Under the pieces are notes generated by a model, which made no database searches, was not told the origin of the DNA, and saw nothing but the letters and a program-made list of their open reading frames with translations. A stretch of 64,000 bases of DNA, taken from contig CAZJQI010000012.1 in assembly GCA_964548275.1 (NCBI GenBank), forward strand, positions 1 through 64,000, read 5' to 3'. The DNA comes from JAUVUV01 sp964548275 (lineage in GTDB: Bacteria; Gemmatimonadota; Glassbacteria; GWA2-58-10). Below, in pieces: positions 9,020 through 16,116 of this stretch; the stretch's first letter is position 1, and each line of letters starts with the position of its first letter. The position numbers and the translations under genes were made by a program.

Positions 9020-10309
9020 ATGAGAACCAAAATTGTTCACCGGGAGCAGCTTGAAAATGTCGGTTTTATTTCGACCCGCTTTCACGGAACCGACGGTGTT
9101 TCTTTAGAAACAAAGAAATGGGCACATATTCTAAAGAAAATGGGTTTGAAATGCCACTATTTGGCTGGCCAACTTGACACTGAGGAGTCTTGCTCGGTTC
9201 TCGAGCCCCTGGCGGATTTCAGGCACCCGGAGATCGAGGAAATAAATAATGCGTGTTTTGGGGCATCCTTTAGGCCCCGGGCTATAACACAGAAAATCCA
9301 CAAAATAAAACACCTTCTTAAAGACGCAATTTACCATTTTATCGATAAATTCGACCTGCAGCTGCTGATTGCGGAAAACGCTCTTTCCATCCCGATAAAC
9401 ATTCCTTTCGGGATAGCGCTCACAGAGATCATCTCCGAAACCGAGATAAAAACCATCGCCCATCACCACGATTTCTTCTGGGAGAGAAAACGCTTTCTGG
9501 TCAACTCGGTCTGGGAATATCTCAATATGTCTTTTCCGCCACATTTGGACCCCATCAAACATGTAGTGATTAACAGCTCCGGAGCCAACCAACTGGCGTT
9601 GAGAACCGGGATTTCCTCGATTCTGGTACCCAACGTGATGGACTATGAAAACCCGCCTGAGCCTCCTGATGATTATGCTGCGGATATTCGAGAAGTACTG
9701 GGATTTGAAGACAGCGAGATTTTTATCCTGCAACCTACTCGCGTTGTCAAGAGAAAAGGAATCGAGCATTCAATTGAATTGACCCACCTTCTCGGCAAGA
9801 AAGCCAAGCTGGTGGTCAGCCATGACTCCGGGGACGAGGGGAAAAGTTATTTTTTTCGGGTGCAGTCCTATGCTAAAACCATGAACGTGGACCTAATATT
9901 CGCTTCTGACATTATAAACCACCAGAGAGGGACAAACCCGGACGGCAAAAAGATCTACAGCCTTTCAGACCTTTACCAGTACGCGGACCTGGTGACTTTC
10001 CCGTCCTCCTATGAGGGTTTCGGCAACGCTTTCCTCGAGGCCCTTTATTACAAAAAACCGCTTCTTGTAAACAATTACTCGGTCTATGCGTTTGATATCA
10101 AAACCAAGGATTTCAGGACGATCGAGATCGATGATTATATCACTCAGCAAGCGGTTGACTATACCCGTAAAATCCTTTTTGATAAAGATTTGCGGCAGGA
10201 GATGGTAGAGCACAATTACGACCTGGCCAGGCGCTATTTCTCCTACGGCGTGCTTCGTGAAAAACTGGATGCAATCCTGCGCAACCTTTTCGGTACTTTT
10301 AGCACTTGA
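9020..10309 (+). CDS. GT4 glycosyltransferase, candidate mannosylglucosylglycerate synthase
   Basis: A 429-residue GT-B enzyme. The N-terminal strand and acceptor loop read VGFISTRFHGTDGVSLETKK. The C-terminal half has LQPTRVVKRKGIEHSIELTH and the donor motif FPSSYEGFGNAFLEALYYKKP (E-x7-E), typical of GT4. The opening RF-GTDGVSLE pattern is one I associate with mannosylglucosylglycerate or mannosylglucosyl-3-phosphoglycerate synthases of the Petrotoga/Rhodopirellula type, which mannosylate glucosylglycerate or its phosphate. Location beside a GpgS-like gene fits. The exact donor and acceptor remain inference. It has no signal peptide, so it is cytoplasmic. It is divergent from the HAD-glycosyltransferase gene and followed by about 300 bp without a gene before tRNA-His. 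Confidence 0.75.
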   Translation: MRTKIVHREQLENVGFISTRFHGTDGVSLETKKWAHILKKMGLKCHYLAGQLDTEESCSVLEPLADFRHPEIEEINNACFGASFRPRAITQKIHKIKHLLKDAIYHFIDKFDLQLLIAENALSIPINIPFGIALTEIISETEIKTIAHHHDFFWERKRFLVNSVWEYLNMSFPPHLDPIKHVVINSSGANQLALRTGISSILVPNVMDYENPPEPPDDYAADIREVLGFEDSEIFILQPTRVVKRKGIEHSIELTHLLGKKAKLVVSHDSGDEGKSYFFRVQSYAKTMNVDLIFASDIINHQRGTNPDGKKIYSLSDLYQYADLVTFPSSYEGFGNAFLEALYYKKPLLVNNYSVYAFDIKTKDFRTIEIDDYITQQAVDYTRKILFDKDLRQEMVEHNYDLARRYFSYGVLREKLDAILRNLFGTFST

Positions 10310-10602
10310 GCTGACACGACCTGCGGTTTTGAATTTTTCAGTCTTCCGGTTTGAATCAGTCAAAAATAAACGAATCAGGCAGGGGGTTGGCTCCGGCTGG
10401 CCCGCCAAAGACAGGGTTGAGAAAGCAAGGGCCGACTACGAAGTGCCTCGACTGGTTCCTCTGCCTGAAAAAGTGCCCCCAGGGTTGATTAAGCAGGCTT
10501 AAATCGAACTTCCATTAAAAAGCTGATCAGAACCGGGCCGTTAACCTTACACTGCCCCGCATTACTGATCCTCTTTCTTTTTTCCCCAAATCCCATTCTT
10601 CA
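10310..10602. other. Intergenic, no gene seen
   Basis: Between the GT4 stop and the tRNA-His promoter nothing is convincing. A frame overlapping the end of the GT4 gene (10257-10502) is a shadow without family features. Confidence 0.5.
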
Positions 10603-10631
10603 TTGACAGCTGACCGTTTGATATATATATT
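10603..10631 (+). promoter_or_regulatory. Sigma-70-type promoter of tRNA-His
   Basis: TTGACA at 10603-10608, a 17-bp spacer, then TATATT at 10626-10631. The tRNA begins 24 bp downstream of the -10 box, so the transcript would have a short 5' leader removed by RNase P. Confidence 0.8.
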
Positions 10632-10654
10632 TCAGTTTTGATTGAGAAATCCAT

Positions 10655-10731
10655 GGTGGGCGTAGCTCAGGTGGTAGAGCACAAGGTTGTGGCCCTTGCG
10701 GTCGTGGGTTCAAGTCCCATCGCTCACCCCA
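10655..10731 (+). tRNA. tRNA-His (GTG anticodon)
   Basis: The cloverleaf is complete. The acceptor stem starts with the extra G-1 typical of tRNA-His and pairs GTGGGC with GCTCAC (one G-U). The D-arm is TAGCTCAGGTGGTAGAGC, the anticodon stem CAAGG/CCTTG encloses TTGTGGC with GTG at 10689-10691, and the T-arm is GTGGGTTCAAGTCCCAT. The 3' CCA is encoded. It is a single-gene transcription unit with its own promoter and terminator. Confidence 0.97.
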
Positions 10732-10735
10732 TGTG

Positions 10736-10780
10736 ATAAGGGGCGGAATTATTTTATATTTCCGCCCCTTATATCGTTCT
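10736..10780. terminator. Terminator after tRNA-His, probably bidirectional
   Basis: A perfect 13-bp stem ATAAGGGGCGGAA / TTCCGCCCCTTAT (10736-10748 and 10760-10772) with an 11-nt AT loop, followed by TCGTTCTTTCT. It sits between the tRNA and the convergent small zinc-ribbon gene and could end both transcripts. Confidence 0.85.
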
Positions 10781-10804
10781 TTCTCCACCTTGGTTTTTTC
10801 CGAA

Positions 10805-11020
10805 TCACACCAGGACCTTGTCGGCTTTCCTGATCGTTTCCACTGAATAATGTCCGAGCACTTTGTAGAAATCAAGCAGCTTTCCACAGACCCTGCATTT
10901 CTGCGGCAAGTAGAAAAAGGTCGCTTTCAGTTGACCATCCACTATCCGAACCGGATGATCAACCCGGGTATGGCACTTGCTGCACTCCCATTTGGGAGAT
11001 ATGAATTCCACTTTCGGCAA
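10805..11020 (-). CDS. Small zinc-ribbon-like protein of unknown function
   Basis: A 71-residue protein with two Cys pairs, CSKCH near residue 13 and CRVCGK near residue 42, a likely zinc ribbon. It has no signal peptide and no recognised family. The start is TTG at 11020, supported by GGAGG 11 nt upstream; no ATG lies in frame near it. The gene ends toward the tRNA-His terminator, 33 bp away. The Cys pairs and the ribosome site argue that it is real, but the function is unknown. Confidence 0.6.
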   Translation of the reverse strand: MPKVEFISPKWECSKCHTRVDHPVRIVDGQLKATFFYLPQKCRVCGKLLDFYKVLGHYSVETIRKADKVLV

Positions 11021-12000
11021 CTCTAACTAATCCTCCGGGCCTAAAACCTGATATTCATTTCAGGGTTGAATTTCCCGCCTTTTTATGTTAAAAATTAAAA
11101 TACCTTTTAAAATATACTTTCCTTCGATTTTAAAGGCTACCTTTTTTCAGCTTATGATAGATTTCCAAGCCATACACGCCCGGCACCTTCAGATATTCAG
11201 AGAGTTCGCCGAATTTCGCAGAAAATCCGTCCTGCCCATCAGGCGTGCTCAAGCAAGAATCAAGGAAATAAAGCGCCATACCTTGCAGTCTCAGCAGAGG
11301 CTTGAAAGAAAGAGCCCGTTTCCGAGCCGGAAGATAAAAGGCCAGCGGGTTAATCTGTTAATTTAAAGCGGCAGAGGGCAAACAAAGGCCTATAAAAGAT
11401 TTTCTGCAACAGTAGTACTGTGAATGAAAAACCTTTGCTATTGATTTTTGGAAAATTATTTTGCATTAATAATTCCAGGTGTGAAATTGAGCGTTTTCTT
11501 CCAGAGATAGTTCGCTATTGTTTTAAGAGACACTAATGCCGTAAATGAAAAGACCCGGGAACTTTGTAATTCCCGGGCCCTGGAGCACAAAAAGCAGAAA
11601 ATATCTAATTTGGGGTTCCCGAAAGGGGGTAGTTTGGAAGAAGCTTTGTTGTGCTCAAAAGGTTTAGCCTTTAACATTGTTTTTATCGGTAAACCCAGGT
11701 TAAAACTTTAGTTTAGCCTGCCGAGCAAGCTAAAGTATCGCTTGTTTAATTGCCTCAGGCATCAGTAACTGAATATAAAGCAAAGAATAAAAGAGACTTT
11801 CTGCTCCGAAAATAATGGACCAAAGGTGCGTTATTCTATGGTTTTGGTAAAAACTACCCGTAGGGGCGCACGGCCGTGCGCCCCTACGGAAAACAAAACA
11901 TTTTCATTGTTTCCGGGTGAGCCACCGGCTCATGATGACTGACTATTAAAGAGAAAACAAAATAGATTGGCTGAGTCTTAATTATACCGGGGGGTTGGTT
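11021..12000. other. Long intergenic region with palindromes, no convincing gene
   Basis: About 980 bp hold no supported coding frame. Short frames at 11085-11366 (+) and 11456-11677 (-) lack family features and one crosses a hairpin. Structured elements are a CCCGGGAA/TTCCCGGG hairpin at 11554-11577, whose minus-strand side runs into TCTTTTC and could end an unseen minus-strand transcript, a TTTAGC/GCTAAA stem near 11712-11734, the 32-bp palindrome at 11858-11889 and a GAGCC/GGCTC hairpin near 11919-11932. Confidence 0.5.
11858..11889. repeat. Perfect 32-bp intergenic palindrome (REP-like)
   Basis: The half-site CCGTAGGGGCGCACGG is followed directly by its exact reverse complement with no loop. 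It shares its outer TAGGG...CCCTA architecture with the palindrome at 22161-22186. Neither flank has a U-tract, so a terminator role is doubtful. Confidence 0.85.
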
Positions 12001-12411
12001 ATGGATCTTAGCTCCATTTCCTCTTCCAGATACGCCCAACGCTCCTTTCAACCGGTTTTTTACCAGCAGCCACAGTATATACCTGCTGGCGCTGCGCTTA
12101 ACCCGCCAGGGACCAGTCCTATCCCCGGGTCGAACTGGCCCGCTTATAATGCGGTTTGGGTTAGCCAGCCCCAGGAGGTTTCCTCACTGGAAAAAGCCCA
12201 TGTGAGCGAGATCGGACAGCGTATGCTGGGCAGGATGGCGGGCCTCTGGGAGGTGCAATCCTGGGCAGTCAGACGTTTCCAGGCAGAGCAGAACAGTATG
12301 GAAAGAGCGGCTCTTGCCAGCCAGTTCATGACCGGAAACGCTATAAATACGCTGATGTCTCTGGAAGGCAGGCTGACAACCGCTGGTAAAAGCATTGATA
12401 TTTATGCTTGA
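12001..12411 (+). CDS. Hypothetical 136-residue protein
   Basis: I do not recognise this protein. The N-terminal 60 residues are rich in Pro, Ser, Gln and Tyr (FYQQPQYIPAGAALNPPG) and likely disordered. Residues about 60-136 look helical (SLEKAHVSEIGQRMLGRMAG, then SWAVRRFQAEQNSMERAALA). There is no signal peptide or membrane segment. ATG 12001 follows a GGGGGTTGG site, and a TTG two codons earlier is an alternative. Codon use is like that of the neighbours. It stands alone after a long intergenic region and 118 bp before a lipoprotein gene. Confidence 0.55.
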   Translation: MDLSSISSSRYAQRSFQPVFYQQPQYIPAGAALNPPGTSPIPGSNWPAYNAVWVSQPQEVSSLEKAHVSEIGQRMLGRMAGLWEVQSWAVRRFQAEQNSMERAALASQFMTGNAINTLMSLEGRLTTAGKSIDIYA

Positions 12412-12529
12412 CATAATCTTGAGCCGTAATTATTAATCAGCTTTAAATTTGATAAACTGTTCTGTATCCTGCTACCGCAAAATCGGCTACCGTCCGATTA
12501 CCGCTGCAAGCATTCAGGAGGGCTAATCC

Positions 12530-13255
12530 ATGCACTTTGGACATTCGAGGTTTTTCGTTCTCCCGGCGTTTATCCTGTTATTTGCTGGCTGTTCCACCAG
12601 ACCTACTTACTACATTAAGTTGCAGTTGTTTGGGGAGAACGTTACCTGCCAGGGAGTGGAAATCGAGTTCCTATCTTATGACTATCCTTTCGTTCTGGAC
12701 AGTCTTAGTAAAATCAACAACCCCGGACCCAGGCCGGATTCCACTGAACTGATGGCCATACTTGGTACCTATCAGGCTATCCTGGAGCGGAGCGCACGGG
12801 TGGCCGACTCAGTGGATACGTTGCGTGAACAACTCGAAAAACTGAACAACAAGTCGATTGAATACCGGAAAAAATATCCGACCTTTCAGAGACTGGACAA
12901 GGGGATGAAAGGCATGTTGGATCAACGGCATGCTATTCACCAGAAATACCTTGAAATAAAAAGCGGTTACGATTTGAAAGTACAGGATTGGAGCAGGTCT
13001 GCCTATAAAGGATTCATCGACTTTAAAGCGGAAATCCCTCCGGAGCTGCAGACAAAAATAGAAATTACAGACCAGGACTGCATGATAAAAAAACTGGTGT
13101 TACCTTTTGGAGTGTGGTGGCTTCACGCTAATGCAAGAAAACCGGGTACAACCAACGAAAAATTGATCTGGAACATGAAACTGCCGACCGAGGCTGATTC
13201 GGTGATGATCATTCTGGATGAAAGCAACGCCAATACTATCCGCGAGCTGCTTTGA
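12530..13255 (+). CDS. Predicted lipoprotein of unknown function
   Basis: 241 residues with a clear lipoprotein signal: a hydrophobic stretch FFVLPAFILLFAGC ending in a lipobox, with the modified Cys near residue 21. The mature part contains a charged helical segment (about residues 70-150, with VDTLREQLEKLNNKSIEYRK) that may form a coiled coil, followed by a beta-rich C-terminal part. It should be anchored to the outer or inner membrane facing the periplasm. ATG 12530 follows AGGAGGGC. A hairpin terminator follows at 13292. No family is recognised. Confidence 0.7.
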   Translation: MHFGHSRFFVLPAFILLFAGCSTRPTYYIKLQLFGENVTCQGVEIEFLSYDYPFVLDSLSKINNPGPRPDSTELMAILGTYQAILERSARVADSVDTLREQLEKLNNKSIEYRKKYPTFQRLDKGMKGMLDQRHAIHQKYLEIKSGYDLKVQDWSRSAYKGFIDFKAEIPPELQTKIEITDQDCMIKKLVLPFGVWWLHANARKPGTTNEKLIWNMKLPTEADSVMIILDESNANTIRELL

Positions 13256-13291
13256 GTCTCTCAAATTGAGTTCTTGACCAACAGGCTTCTC

Positions 13292-13342
13292 ACCGGCAGT
13301 CTTTCGCCGAATTGGGTGCGAGAAACTGCCGGTTTGTTTATT
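13292..13342 (+). terminator. Terminator after the lipoprotein gene
   Basis: ACCGGCAGT (13292-13300) pairs with ACTGCCGGT (13325-13333). An inner TTTCGC/GCGAGA helix is separated by a small internal loop. TTGTTTATT follows. It separates the lipoprotein from ahcY. Confidence 0.7.
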
Positions 13343-13440
13343 AAAACCGGTAAATACTCGGGCATCTTGCTTCACCTGAATTTTTCTGCCTGGTTGCTAC
13401 CCGGGAAAAATTACAGAATAAAACATATAACGGAGCGTAA

Positions 13441-14700
13441 ATGGATTATCACGTAGCTGATCTCAAACTTGCCGCCGAGGGCAAGAAAAGAATTGTCTGG
13501 GCTGAACACGACATGCCGGTTCTGCACCTGGTGCGCGAACGTTTTCTCAAGGAGAAACCCCTGACAGGTATTAAAATGAGCGCCTGCCTTCATGTAACCG
13601 CCGAAACGGCAAATCTCTGCCGCACGCTTAAAGCAGGCGGTGCCGAACTTTTTCTTTGCGCCAGTAACCCTTTGAGCACACAGGATAACGTGGCGGCTTC
13701 GCTGGTAGAACATGAAAAAATCAGGGTTTTCGCAGTGCGGGGAGAGGATAATGACACCTACTACTCGCATATCAGGAGTGGACTCGAACACAAACCTATG
13801 ATTACCATGGATGACGGTGCAGACCTTGTAAGCACCATCCATTCCGAGTATCCCGATCAGACCGGCGAGATTATGGGTAGTATGGAGGAGACCACTACCG
13901 GCGTGATCCGCCTGAGGGCCATGGCTGCCGATGGCGCACTCAAAATCCCGGTGTTCGCAGTGAACGACGCCCAGACCAAGCACCTCTTCGACAACCGCTA
14001 CGGTACAGGCCAATCCACAGTGGATGGTATAATCCGAGCCACTGACATCCTCCTGGCCGGTACGAACGTGGTTGCTGCCGGTTACGGTTACTGCGGCCGC
14101 GGATTTGCCATGCGGGCCCACGGAATGGGCGCGAATGTGATTGTTACCGAGGTCGATCCGGTGAAAGCGATTGAGGCGGTGATGGACGGTTACCGGGTAA
14201 TGCCGATGGAAGAGGCAGCCCCTATCGGAAACCTTTTCTGCACTTTGACTGGTAATATTAATATAATCCGTCCCGAGCATTTCGAGCTGATGAAAGACGG
14301 GGCAATTGTCTGCAACAGCGGACATTTCAATGTTGAACTCGATCTCAAAGGCCTCGAAAATATGGCCGAAAGGATTGAAAAGGGCGTGCGCCGGGAGGTG
14401 GACGCTTATTGCCTCAAGAACGGAAAGAAAATCTTTGTTCTGGCCGAGGGAAGGCTGATTAACCTTGCTGCAGCTGAGGGTCATCCCGCCTCGGTGATGG
14501 ACATGAGTTTCGCCGTGCAGGCGCTAACCACCGAATACGTGGTTAAAAACCACGAAAAGCTGGAGCACCGGGTATATGAAGTGCCGAAGTCAATCGACAA
14601 ATGGGTTGCCGAACTCAAACTCAAATCCATGAACGTCGCAATAGACAAGCTCACACCGGAACAGGAGAAATATCTCGCAACCTGGACAATGGGTACATGA
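13441..14700 (+). CDS. ahcY: Adenosylhomocysteinase (S-adenosyl-L-homocysteine hydrolase)
   Basis: It hydrolyses S-adenosylhomocysteine to adenosine and homocysteine using bound NAD, in the cytoplasm, as part of the methyl cycle. Family signatures are MSACLHVTAETANLCRTL, SNPLSTQDNVAASL, ITMDDGADLVSTIH, EETTTGVIRL, the catalytic region VFAVNDAQTKHLFDNRYGTG and the NAD-binding VVAAGYGYCGRGFAMRAHG. At 419 residues it is the shorter bacterial/archaeal form and ends at LATWTMGT, without the Lys-Tyr tail of longer enzymes. ATG 13441 follows ACGGAGCGTAA. It appears to be a single-gene unit, since a terminator lies upstream and 120 bp follow it. I saw no SAH or SAM riboswitch in its leader. Confidence 0.95.
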   Translation: MDYHVADLKLAAEGKKRIVWAEHDMPVLHLVRERFLKEKPLTGIKMSACLHVTAETANLCRTLKAGGAELFLCASNPLSTQDNVAASLVEHEKIRVFAVRGEDNDTYYSHIRSGLEHKPMITMDDGADLVSTIHSEYPDQTGEIMGSMEETTTGVIRLRAMAADGALKIPVFAVNDAQTKHLFDNRYGTGQSTVDGIIRATDILLAGTNVVAAGYGYCGRGFAMRAHGMGANVIVTEVDPVKAIEAVMDGYRVMPMEEAAPIGNLFCTLTGNINIIRPEHFELMKDGAIVCNSGHFNVELDLKGLENMAERIEKGVRREVDAYCLKNGKKIFVLAEGRLINLAAAEGHPASVMDMSFAVQALTTEYVVKNHEKLEHRVYEVPKSIDKWVAELKLKSMNVAIDKLTPEQEKYLATWTMGT

Positions 14701-14820
14701 GCAAGAAATTCGCATAAGGGGGTGATCGGGGGCTACTTAGGAGTTTTTACTTTATTCAGGGCGATTGATTACCCGCAGCTTTGTATTTAATCGCTTTTCT
14801 TAAGCAAAAGAGAGTGTATT

Positions 14821-15315
14821 ATGATTGAGCTTAGTATTTCCGGTCTTGGCATAGACAGTTCCAACAACTCACCCGTAGTTCTTCTCAAGGAGAAAAACGG
14901 TGAGCGAGTGCTGCCGATCTGGATCGGGCCGAGCGAAGCCAGCGCTATTGCCATGGAAATCTCAGGGGTGAAATTCAAACGGCCGCTGACTCATGATCTG
15001 TTCAAGCAATGCCTGGTCGATCTCGGGGTTTCCCTGGAATCGGTTTTTATCAGTGAACTGAAAGATAATACGTATTACGCCAAGATATCCCTGAATCACC
15101 AGGGGAAACGAATCGAACTGGATGCCCGGCCCAGCGACTCTATCGCTTTGGCTCTCCGCATGAAAGCACCGATTCATACCACGGATGAGCTGCTCGAAAG
15201 CGCAAGCAAGATCATGCCGAAGACTGTAACGCAGTCTGAAGAGTACGATCCGGAAAAACTCCGGGAAACCCTTCGAAAGATGAATCCAGAGGATTTCGGC
15301 AAGTTTTCATTCTAG
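14821..15315 (+). CDS. Bifunctional nuclease family protein (BFN/DUF151)
   Basis: A 164-residue protein with the BFN domain over residues about 5-135: VLLKEKNGERVLPIWIGPSE, AIAMEISGVKFKRPLTHDLF and the conserved ARPSDSIALALRMKAPI. Relatives have been described as nucleases acting on RNA and DNA, but many bacterial members are uncharacterised. The C-terminal tail (EYDPEKLRETLRKMNPEDFG) resembles the acidic helix often found in this family. ATG 14821 is preceded by AAGAGAGTGTATT. It is followed by the aromatic attenuator region rather than a close gene. Confidence 0.85.
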   Translation: MIELSISGLGIDSSNNSPVVLLKEKNGERVLPIWIGPSEASAIAMEISGVKFKRPLTHDLFKQCLVDLGVSLESVFISELKDNTYYAKISLNHQGKRIELDARPSDSIALALRMKAPIHTTDELLESASKIMPKTVTQSEEYDPEKLRETLRKMNPEDFGKFSF

Positions 15316-15575
15316 GCGGCACCTCTCGAATCGGCGTTAATCACTATGCAGTCGAACCGGCTCTTGAATTGTATCAGCGAATGATCGCTGTCATTGCCGA
15401 TAATGATCGAAAATTATAACCTCTGGGCGGTCAAACGCCTATGAACAGGCCTGGTGCAGAATTAGATCAAACTTCTTGACTAGCCTGTGAGGATTGATTA
15501 AAATAAATCTAATCAAGTTGTTGCTGCGTGTCTGAATGTGAGTATCTGTTGTTAAATTTTTATTCGGGGGTTGGC
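15316..15575. other. 5' part of the aromatic operon leader, nothing else seen
   Basis: 260 bp between the BFN gene and the leader peptide. It presumably contains the promoter of the leader transcript, for example around the AT-rich 15490-15565. No box pair is definite. Confidence 0.4.
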
Positions 15576-15614
15576 GTGTTTTATTTGTACTTGTACCTTC
15601 TGTTTCCAACTTAA
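15576..15614 (+). CDS. Aromatic amino-acid leader peptide MFYLYLYLLFPT
   Basis: This is a 12-codon ORF starting with GTG at 15576, with GGGGG five nucleotides upstream (GGGGGTTGGC before GTG). It encodes Met-Phe-Tyr-Leu-Tyr-Leu-Tyr-Leu-Leu-Phe-Pro-Thr, so five of twelve residues are Phe or Tyr. Just downstream come mutually exclusive hairpins and a U-tract terminator, and then chorismate mutase and DAHP synthase, the entry of Phe/Tyr synthesis. Ribosome stalling at Phe/Tyr codons when charged tRNA is scarce would control readthrough, as in the enterobacterial pheA and trp systems. I found it by reading the frame. There is no experimental support. Confidence 0.75.
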   Translation: MFYLYLYLLFPT

Positions 15615-15706
15615 TCTTTCCCCTGATAGTGAGGTAACAGACCGCAGACACTTAAGTATATTGCGATACTAACAAAGCCCACTATCAAACCGATAGTGGT
15701 TTTTTG
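15594..15706 (+). promoter_or_regulatory. Transcription attenuator of the chorismate mutase-DAHP synthase operon
   Basis: Four segments can be drawn. Segment 1 is TACCTT at 15594-15599, inside the Tyr6-Leu7 codons, and pairs with GAGGTA (15631-15636). Segment 2, TGATAGTG (15624-15631), pairs with segment 3, CACTATCA (15680-15687), forming an antiterminator. Segment 3 as CCACTATC (15679-15686) pairs instead with segment 4, GATAGTGG (15692-15699), and six Ts follow at 15700-15705, a canonical intrinsic terminator. Pairings 2:3 and 3:4 exclude each other, the hallmark of amino-acid attenuation. Stalling on the leader's Tyr codons covers segment 1, frees segment 2 and lets RNA polymerase continue. 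Confidence 0.75.
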
Positions 15707-15711
15707 TTATT

Positions 15712-15755
15712 AAAAACCACACCCGGCCGGTATCGGCCCGGGCAGGTTTTTTCAC
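15712..15755 (+). terminator. Second terminator-like hairpin, overlapping the attenuator
   Basis: AAAAACC at 15712-15718 pairs with GGTTTTT at 15745-15751, and inside it CCGGCCG pairs with CGGCC-CGG around a GTAT loop. The U-rich 3' side gives a terminator shape. Its 5' arm AAAAACCAC can instead pair with GTGGTTTTT (15696-15704) of the first terminator's 3' side, so the two terminators are also coupled. Confidence 0.55.
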
Positions 15756-15822
15756 TTGCAGAGAAAGGGAATTCTGTTATCCGGACATATTCCGGGGGTG
15801 TTTGAGCATAGGGTTCACTGTT

Positions 15823-16116
15823 ATGGAAAAAGAAATCGATGACTGGCGCTTGAAAATAGACGAGATCGACGAAAAACTGGTCGAGTTGTTCAACCGCCGG
15901 GCCGAGTGCGCCAGCGAAATCGGCAATATCAAGAAGAAATTAGGAATCTCGATTTATAACCCGGAGAGGGAAAACCAGATTCTCAATCATGTACAAGCAC
16001 GCAATCCAGGACCTTTATCAAACAAGGCAATCCGCCGCCTGTTTGAACGAATAATAGACGAAACCCGCCGTCTGGAACGGGAAAGTTTCGAGAAGGGGAG
16101 GGGCAATGGTCATTAG
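15823..16116 (+). CDS. aroQ: Chorismate mutase (AroQ type)
   Basis: A 97-residue all-helical AroQ-fold chorismate mutase, converting chorismate to prephenate on the way to Phe and Tyr. The helix 1 pattern WRLKIDEIDEKLVELFNRRA and the following EIGNIKKKLGISIYNPERE are diagnostic, with Arg and Lys residues placed as in the active sites of the PheA N-terminal domain. ATG 15823 gives the usual length. A TTG seven codons earlier (15802), close behind GGGGGTG, is an alternative start. Its end overlaps the DAHP synthase start by 11 bp, so the two are translationally coupled and share the attenuator upstream. Confidence 0.85.
   Translation: MEKEIDDWRLKIDEIDEKLVELFNRRAECASEIGNIKKKLGISIYNPERENQILNHVQARNPGPLSNKAIRRLFERIIDETRRLERESFEKGRGNGH

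Noticed and set aside
10600..10887. 95-codon minus-strand frame containing WDLNPRPQGPQPCALPPELRP
   Set aside because: It is the antisense translation of tRNA-His, a well-known spurious ORF pattern, and overlaps the terminator and the small zinc-ribbon gene.
11085..11677. Two short frames (93 codons plus strand, 73 codons minus strand)
   Set aside because: No recognisable features or ribosome sites; one crosses a perfect hairpin.
13334..13440. SAH or SAM riboswitch before ahcY
   Set aside because: The leader lacks the conserved core of known classes and is only about 100 nt with no clear switching stems.
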